Source: Avidehalobacter sp964569265
Lineage (GTDB): Bacteria > Bacillota > Dehalobacteriia > UBA4068 > UBA4997
Direction of reading: 5' to 3'
Assembly (NCBI GenBank): GCA_964569265.1
Contig: CAZMTO010000022.1
Coordinates: forward strand, 1 to 25,973
Length of the DNA: 25,973 nucleotides
This document shows, in pieces, positions 21,801 to 25,973 of this stretch (within the stretch, counting starts at the first letter, position 1; each line of letters starts with the position of its first letter). Both the position numbers and the translations under genes were made by a program. Under the pieces are notes generated by a model. That model ran no database searches, was not told the DNA's origin, and was given only the letters and a program-made list of their open reading frames with translations.

Positions 21801-24310
21801 ATTATGTACCGGCAATTTGTAAGGTAACGGTAAAATCGGCAATAGATACTACCATTACCTCGCAGTGGCCCAACTTCCGCGGCAGCGATAACAATATGGC
21901 CATTGTGTCTGCCAAAACTCCCAAGTCGGCCGAAACCGCAGCCTTAAAGTGGGCAGTAAAGGTTGGCGGCACCGGTATGTCTGATTATGTAGGCGCGCCG
22001 ATTATTGTTGGTGACAGCCTGATAGTAGCTTACACCGATACCATTGCCAAGGTAAGTATGGCTACCGGTGAAGTAACCGCAACCGCAGCTATGTCCTCCA
22101 GCACCGGTCTTGCCAGTGCCATACCTGCCACCTATGCCGATGGTTTGGTGTTCCGCTCCTTAAATGAAGGTGTGGTAGAAGCCTTTAATGCTGCTGATTT
22201 AAGCAAGGTATGGACTTATCGTACCTCCGCAGAAAATGCCAGCCGTTGGCAGGGCCAAAGCCCCATTGTTTATGCTAACGGCAAGCTTTATGTAGGCTTT
22301 GGCGGCAACTCCAGCGGTGATGATGAATTTGTCTGCCTTGACGCTAAAACCGGCAAAGCTCTGTGGACTTATTCGCACGGCTTGTACTACTGGGCCGGTG
22401 CAGTAGCAATCGGTGATTACATTGCTGTCGGCAACGATAGCGGTAACCTGCTGGTATTTAAACAAACCTATGCCGAAGATGAAGAAGTGGCCCCCGTAAG
22501 CAGCCTGGCAACCGGGCTGGGCAAAATCCGCTGCAGCCTGGCATATAGCAGTGGCCGTGTATACTTTACCACGCAGGGTAAATATCTGGCTTCGGCTGCT
22601 ATTGACAGTACAACCGGTGCAATCAGTGATTTGCAGTCGGCAGCAATACCGTATGCCAGCACCAGCACCCCGGTGGTTTACGGTGATTACGTATACTTTG
22701 GTTATGCCGGCCACTGGAAGAACGGCGGTTATTCCTTTGCTATCGCTAAAAAGGCCGACCTTTCAATCGTTAAATCTGTAGAGATGCCCAAAGAGGTAAA
22801 AGCATCGGCATTGCTTTCTACCGCTTACGAAGCTGAGGGCGATTTGTACTTCTATATTTCGGTTAACGACCCCATTGGTGCCATTAAACTGGTAAAGGTT
22901 ACCCCTGCCAAGCTGACCACCGATGTGGATAATGCTACCGAGGTTACTGATCTGTATGTACCCGAAGATGACAAGCAACAGTATTGTATCAGCAGTATGA
23001 TTTGCGATAGTGACGGTACAATTTATTACCGCAACGACGCCAGCTATCTGTTTGCCATTAAAAACAGCAGCAACACCGGCGGCAGTGGTTCCGGCTCCGG
23101 CAGTGGCAGCGGCGGCGGTTCCGGCAGTGATCCTGTAGGCAACATTAGGGTAACCTTTAGCTTGCTGGGTGATACCAAGCACGGCGATAACGGCAAGGTA
23201 CACACTTTGGCCGGCAAAAATCTTACCACCTGGATTGCAGCCACCGGCGTTACCGTAAAGGCAGACGCTACCGTTTACGATGTGATGGAAAAGGTATTTA
23301 ACAGCAAAAACTACACTATGACCATTGGTGAAGATGGCTATGTTTCGGCAATTACTACGCCGGGCGGCGTAACGCTGGCCGAGTTTGATAACGGCGCAGA
23401 TTCCGGCTGGAAGTATACCCTTAACGGCAAATACCCCGATGTCGGCGTTACGGAGCAGACGTTGTCTAACGGTGATAAGATAGTTTTCCATTACACCGAT
23501 GACTACACCAAAGAGGACGATGAAAACATCAGCGGTGGTGGCGGCGGTGCAGCCGTTGACACCAAGTATACCGCGGCTGACGTAGAAGATTTGATCGACA
23601 AGATTGGCACCGTTACTAAAGACAGCAAAAAGGCCATTGAAAAAGCCCGCGAGGCTTATGATTCTCTGACGGCTGCCCAGAAGAAAAACGTTACCAACTA
23701 CGATAAGCTTACCGCCGCTGAAAAAGCTTACACCGAGCTTACCGGCGAAAAGATTGACACCACCAAGCTGCCGTTTACCGATGTAGCAAAGGGTAGTTGG
23801 TACTACGATGCTATTAAAGCAATGTACGATAAAGGCTTGATGAACGGTGAAAGTGCTACCAAGTTTATGCCGAACAACAAGCTTAGCCGCGCAATGCTGG
23901 TAACTATTCTGTACCGTATGCAGAATGAACCCAACGTAACAGCTAACGCATTGTTCAACGATGTTGCTAATGGCCAGTGGTACACCAAGGCTGTAGCCTG
24001 GGCAAGTGCCAACAACGTTGTTAACGGCGTAGGCGAGGGTAAGTTTGCACCTAATGATAGCGTAACCCGCCAGGAAATGGCAGCAATGCTGTACCGTTAC
24101 GCCAAGGCCACCGGTATGGACACTACCGCAACCGCTTCTCTGAACGGCTTCAAAGATAGTGCTAAGGTAGCCGATTGGGCAACCGATGCTATGAAGTGGG
24201 CAGTTGGTTCCGGTCTGATGAAGGGCAACGATGACAACACCATCAACCCGATGGGCACTGCTACCCGTGCGGAAGTAGCTACCGTAATTGTTCGCCTGCT
24301 TGAGAAGTAG
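18875..24310 (+). CDS. Giant SLH-anchored exported protein with DUF4430 (transcobalamin-like) and PQQ-type propeller domains
   Basis: 1811 residues; AGGAGG at 18861-18866 supports the start. Order: Sec signal peptide 1-25 (cleavage after AFA); repeat A about 55-276; cadherin-like beta sandwich about 285-400; acidic linker 405-430; GLUG/beta-helix-like region 430-665; Ig-like domain 684-776; repeat B about 780-985; PQQ-like beta-propeller 993-1400 (VEAFNAADLSKVWTY, CLDAKTGKALWTY); Gly/Ser linker 1400-1422; clear DUF4430 1423-1548 (GWKYTLNG, DVGVTEQTLSNGDKIVF); helical segment 1562-1628; three SLH repeats from 1632, 1691 and 1756 to the end. Repeats A and B share D-K-(L/I)-x-x-F-(V/I)-YQD-x-T-x-W. 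DUF4430 is related to the C-terminal domain of transcobalamin and intrinsic factor. With the B12 riboswitch upstream, a wall-anchored corrinoid-binding role is a good inference, unproven. It would sit in the wall, or in the periplasm if the cell is diderm. Confidence 0.9.
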   Translation: MKKKFLAMLLCLSLIFNMLPLSAFADEAVGQAAPVTAKVDFTAQAAGAFLLAPQFDVEVSSDKAEAYGYTDSVSGAVSALDVLVKAHELMLGEAFTAETAKSCLAFNDTDMVSTIFGMETTANGFTLNNNYPKIGNVGSTVQTQSVVTGDKLDFFVYQDTTAWSDQLAWFMQNGEWAKTINGAPKDQVQLKLMGLSYMNAGSYTLDIHLLGTAVSGAQLAWVSNTGALTAIDGAVTATDGTVALTLPETEGTYQLTAYLPSGSNNPLILSLTEVVVGKAPTVADPCALTALSVADFDNWPANSLALTPEFSSDVLAYEASPANYQDLPYAQNAYLKATAASADVTITAEMNGVTQTVTSGSSSWTTLTKGFQPGVYNTLTVTVTDGKDTKVYTVGMPMKDASGNVPAKPEPTPGEGDGDGKTEDTEVAGPMQGKGTAEEPFIVKTQQHLIDMGLSRETLGMYYVLANDITVTNWEHAIGYYDSINHAFTGTLEGNGYTITLPDGVTTGLFSGTRGDYGVANIKNLRVVANNMVAADAYPGILVSNTLSGVSGNITNCAVEGKITVNNASAKYVGGLLGRLSDRAAAVKNSYAAVNIINTVSTAKTGALLGGVQYGTVENCLYDKDLLATGISDYSGTGITGKTTAELKSAADTLNANLPADAIAWKNDSTGYPVFSKHKDIVNGTVTISGELTIGQTLTAEDTYACVDGSNVSGAKTYQWYRVAIDGTETAIDGAAAKTYTVADADSDCKIKVVVSIANAVGGYRSFVTEDAVTAAAEPVDVLVTVVNGGFAKAADGTPMYQKSVTVTDADKDGVLSLNEALLAAHKTYNTEDGFATKNTDFGLQITKLWGEATEIVGICKNDTFTNAVNVEVVAKDDKIVAFIYQDKTTWTDKYTYFTEAEKTAQTGEAVDLTLNILGYASNLPAANVPLGTYSMADGSFTELNVTTDANGKAAVSFAAPGTYYVGPKAEVGGVNYVPAICKVTVKSAIDTTITSQWPNFRGSDNNMAIVSAKTPKSAETAALKWAVKVGGTGMSDYVGAPIIVGDSLIVAYTDTIAKVSMATGEVTATAAMSSSTGLASAIPATYADGLVFRSLNEGVVEAFNAADLSKVWTYRTSAENASRWQGQSPIVYANGKLYVGFGGNSSGDDEFVCLDAKTGKALWTYSHGLYYWAGAVAIGDYIAVGNDSGNLLVFKQTYAEDEEVAPVSSLATGLGKIRCSLAYSSGRVYFTTQGKYLASAAIDSTTGAISDLQSAAIPYASTSTPVVYGDYVYFGYAGHWKNGGYSFAIAKKADLSIVKSVEMPKEVKASALLSTAYEAEGDLYFYISVNDPIGAIKLVKVTPAKLTTDVDNATEVTDLYVPEDDKQQYCISSMICDSDGTIYYRNDASYLFAIKNSSNTGGSGSGSGSGSGGGSGSDPVGNIRVTFSLLGDTKHGDNGKVHTLAGKNLTTWIAATGVTVKADATVYDVMEKVFNSKNYTMTIGEDGYVSAITTPGGVTLAEFDNGADSGWKYTLNGKYPDVGVTEQTLSNGDKIVFHYTDDYTKEDDENISGGGGGAAVDTKYTAADVEDLIDKIGTVTKDSKKAIEKAREAYDSLTAAQKKNVTNYDKLTAAEKAYTELTGEKIDTTKLPFTDVAKGSWYYDAIKAMYDKGLMNGESATKFMPNNKLSRAMLVTILYRMQNEPNVTANALFNDVANGQWYTKAVAWASANNVVNGVGEGKFAPNDSVTRQEMAAMLYRYAKATGMDTTATASLNGFKDSAKVADWATDAMKWAVGSGLMKGNDDNTINPMGTATRAEVATVIVRLLEK

Positions 24311-24312
24311 AA

Positions 24313-24457
24313 CTACATCTGTACCACTCTTGCAATTCTATTAGGGTGGTGCAGGGCAGGGCTGCGGTGTCATATAATTTCAATCAAGGTTGCCTGCCAA
24401 GGTATACAGGGTGGTGGGCGGGAATAGATAATCCTTTATTCAGTCTTGATTGAAAAA
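24313..24457 (+). repeat. Repeat block after the SLH gene, with 82-bp hairpin element copy 3
   Basis: It starts at the stop codon of the giant gene. ATCTGTACCACTCTTGCAATT (24316-24336, shown also at 35-55 and 1942-1962) and GGTGTCATATAATT are shared fragments. The complete element runs 24376-24457: left arm AATTTCAATCAAGGTTG (24376-24392), core CCTGCCAAGGTATACAGGG and GGTGGGCGGGAATAGATA, right arm CAGTCTTGATTGAAA (24441-24455). Arm distance is 65 bases, as in copy 1. Confidence 0.82.
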
Positions 24458-24501
24458 ACTTACAAACACTGCGCCGCAGGGCAAGGCTGCTGTGCGAAAA
24501 C

Positions 24502-24541
24502 AAAACGGAGTCAGGCTTTGCGGCTTGGCTCCGTTTTTTTT
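24502..24541 (+). terminator. Rho-independent terminator
   Basis: AAAACGGAG (24502-24510) pairs perfectly with CTCCGTTTT (24529-24537) and a T run follows. It probably ends the giant SLH transcript. Bases 24542-24688 are A+T-rich and I see nothing specific in them apart from a possible UP-element-like context. Confidence 0.82.
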
Positions 24542-24688
24542 GTGTAAAACGCCGCTAATAATGCGGAAAAATATTGTATTTGCCAGCATATTAAAAATAT
24601 TTAAAAAAATACGGTAAATACAACCCAAAATGTTCCGCATTTGGCTAAGTTGCCGCCAAAATGCTGGTAAATTGGGCAAAAAAAGCCG

Positions 24689-24717
24689 TTGACAATGTTT
24701 TGCCAAGATGCTATAAT
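24689..24717 (+). promoter_or_regulatory. Consensus sigma-A promoter of the efflux gene
   Basis: TTGACA (24689-24694) and TATAAT (24712-24717) match the consensus exactly with a 17-base spacer. Transcription should start near 24724, leaving a leader of about 96 bases. Confidence 0.82.
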
Positions 24718-24735
24718 TCACCTACTTATCAGAGG

Positions 24736-24797
24736 ACTTGCAGCTTTACGGCTGCTTAAGTGGGGTAAGGGCCGTTGTGGTCTTACCCTGCTTTTCT
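24736..24797 (+). promoter_or_regulatory. Structured leader with terminator-like hairpin before the efflux gene
   Basis: Hairpin 1: GCAGC (24740-24744) with GCTGC (24751-24755), extendable by ACTT/AAGT with a bulge. Hairpin 2: GGGTAAG (24763-24769) with CTTACCC (24782-24788), a perfect stem followed by the T-rich TGCTTTTCTTGTTTT. Such a structure between a consensus promoter and the gene suggests attenuation. I do not recognise it as a known riboswitch and see no convincing leader peptide. Confidence 0.5.
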
Positions 24798-24819
24798 TGT
24801 TTTAATGGGGGGGGTAAAT

Positions 24820-25973
24820 ATGTCAACTGAAAAACAAAAGTTAAAACTGCATCGGCCGCAAAAACGTTTGGGCCTTATCGGTATGGTCGTCTTTATTATT
24901 TTAATGGATATGTGTATTCCGCTTTCTACCGATATGTATCTGCCGGCAATGCCTACTATGACAGGTCATTTGCTGGGTGCCACCGACGCTTTGGTAAAAT
25001 CTACGGTTACGGTGTTTTTTCTGTTTTATGCGCTGGGTATGCTGCTTTGGGGGCCGCTAAGCGACAAATACGGGCGCAAAAAGCCCATGGTTATAAGCTT
25101 TGTGGTGTATTGTGCATCTACCCTGCTGTGTGCCGTGGCCGGTACCATTTTTGGCCTGCTGTTTGGCCGCATTATGCAGGGCATTGGCGCGGCAGGCATT
25201 ACAGCAATATCTTTTGCTATGATAAACGACTGCTTTGTTGGTAAAACGCGTGAAACTATTTTGGCCATTGCGCAGACACTTTCCGGCTTTGCACCGGTGC
25301 TGGCGCCCATTGCCGGTTCGTGGCTGCTTACCTTTACCAGTTGGCGCGGCACCTTTGTTACTCTGCTGCTGTTTGGCGTGGTGGGTATGGTGCTTACCCT
25401 TATGTACGAAGAAACCGTGGCCGAAAAAGACCGCTTTAAGGGCAGTGTTATCGGCAGCCTGGGGCAGCTTGGGGTGGTGCTTAAAAACAAAGCATTTACG
25501 TATATAGTGTTTATTTACGCTATTATACTTATGCCTATGTATGCTTACATAAATTTATCTTCTTATATATACGTAAACCAGTTTGGCTGCACCGAACAGG
25601 TGTACAGCTATTACCACGCGTTATCCGGCCTGCTTAGTATGGTTGGCCCGGCTATGTACATTCGGTTTTTTTCTAACTGCAACAAAAACAAGCTTACCTA
25701 TGTGTGCTTTGGTTCGTGTGTGGCGGCCGGCCTGGTAATGATGCTGTTTGGCAGTGCGTCACCGGCGCTGCTGTGCTTTTTGGTGTTTATCTATTATTTA
25801 ATGACCAACATTTTGCGCCCCTTTGCCACCAACGTAATTTTGTCACAAAACCCGCGTGATGTCGGCTCGTCATCGTCGGTAATGAATATGTGCTTTAATA
25901 TGCTGGCCGTGGTTGGTATGCTGCTGGCAACCTTTTCCTTCACCAATATGGTAAGCGCCCTGGGTGTTATACT
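24820..25973 (+). CDS. Multidrug efflux transporter, MFS Bcr/CflA family (3' end beyond window)
   Basis: The frame is open from ATG 24820 to the window end, about 384 residues of an expected 395-410. It begins with a basic stretch, then helix 1 with PLSTDMYLPAMP, typical of the Bcr/CflA drug:proton antiporters. MFS motif A reads GPLSDKYGRKKP between helices 2 and 3. RIMQGIGAAGI in helix 4 and APVLAPIAGSWL in helix 5 fit motifs B and C. About 11 helices are visible. The family exports chloramphenicol, bicyclomycin, sulfonamides or similar compounds; the substrate here is unknown. The ribosome binding site is within an eight-G run (24807-24814). It is driven by a perfect consensus promoter with a structured leader. 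Confidence 0.9.
   Translation, partial: MSTEKQKLKLHRPQKRLGLIGMVVFIILMDMCIPLSTDMYLPAMPTMTGHLLGATDALVKSTVTVFFLFYALGMLLWGPLSDKYGRKKPMVISFVVYCASTLLCAVAGTIFGLLFGRIMQGIGAAGITAISFAMINDCFVGKTRETILAIAQTLSGFAPVLAPIAGSWLLTFTSWRGTFVTLLLFGVVGMVLTLMYEETVAEKDRFKGSVIGSLGQLGVVLKNKAFTYIVFIYAIILMPMYAYINLSSYIYVNQFGCTEQVYSYYHALSGLLSMVGPAMYIRFFSNCNKNKLTYVCFGSCVAAGLVMMLFGSASPALLCFLVFIYYLMTNILRPFATNVILSQNPRDVGSSSSVMNMCFNMLAVVGMLLATFSFTNMVSALGVI

Noticed and set aside
22763..23491. 242-residue reverse-strand frame inside the giant SLH gene
   Set aside because: It mirrors the strong codon bias of the forward gene, has no start signal and no recognisable domain.

Overview
All genes in this window lie on the + strand. 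They suggest a Bacillota (Firmicutes) chromosome of medium GC content. The order hup, rqcP, yabP, yabQ, divIC/ftsB, yabR-like S1 gene is the conserved Bacillus/Clostridium/Negativicutes housekeeping block. SpoIIID, YabP and YabQ point to a spore-forming lineage or a recent descendant of one. Two large exported proteins end in three SLH repeats. SLH anchoring, B12 control and sporulation relics together remind me of Negativicutes (Acidaminococcaceae/Phascolarctobacterium-like), but that placement is inference.

Layout: (1) 1-456, mosaic intergenic repeats and a promoter; (2) uraA uracil permease; (3) 1840-2542, a repeat block with a 119-bp tandem array, then a hairpin over the spoIIID ribosome binding site; (4) an SLH-anchored phosphodiester glycosidase (NAGPA-type) and a small membrane protein; (5) a hotdog thioesterase overlapping argS; (6) 8289-8692, a second repeat block; (7) a divergent PyrG homologue that has lost the glutaminase cysteine; (8) a FemX-like/alr pair for cell-wall synthesis; (9) hup-rqcP-yabP-yabQ-divIC-yabR; (10) a short Ppx/GppA phosphatase and a CDF metal transporter; (11) 17369-24310, two near-duplicate promoter + cobalamin riboswitch + terminator modules, the first before a 170-residue orphan gene and the second before an 1811-residue SLH protein; (12) a third repeat block, then a consensus promoter, a structured leader and a Bcr/CflA efflux gene cut off by the window end.

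The most interesting part is region 11. The giant protein carries a clear DUF4430 (transcobalamin C-terminal-like) domain, two further related-looking repeats and a PQQ-like beta-propeller. Cobalamin should switch off both this protein and the orphan. This looks like a wall-anchored corrinoid capture system made when B12 is scarce. Second is the PyrG homologue: by eye it has Gly in place of the glutaminase nucleophile Cys and Ala in place of a metal-binding Asp, while the P-loop and UTP-site motifs remain. Third is a mosaic family of intergenic repeats with an 82-83 bp hairpin element, often starting within a few bases of a stop codon.

Limits: all identifications are from reading the sequence and memory of the families. 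No search, fold or alignment program was run.
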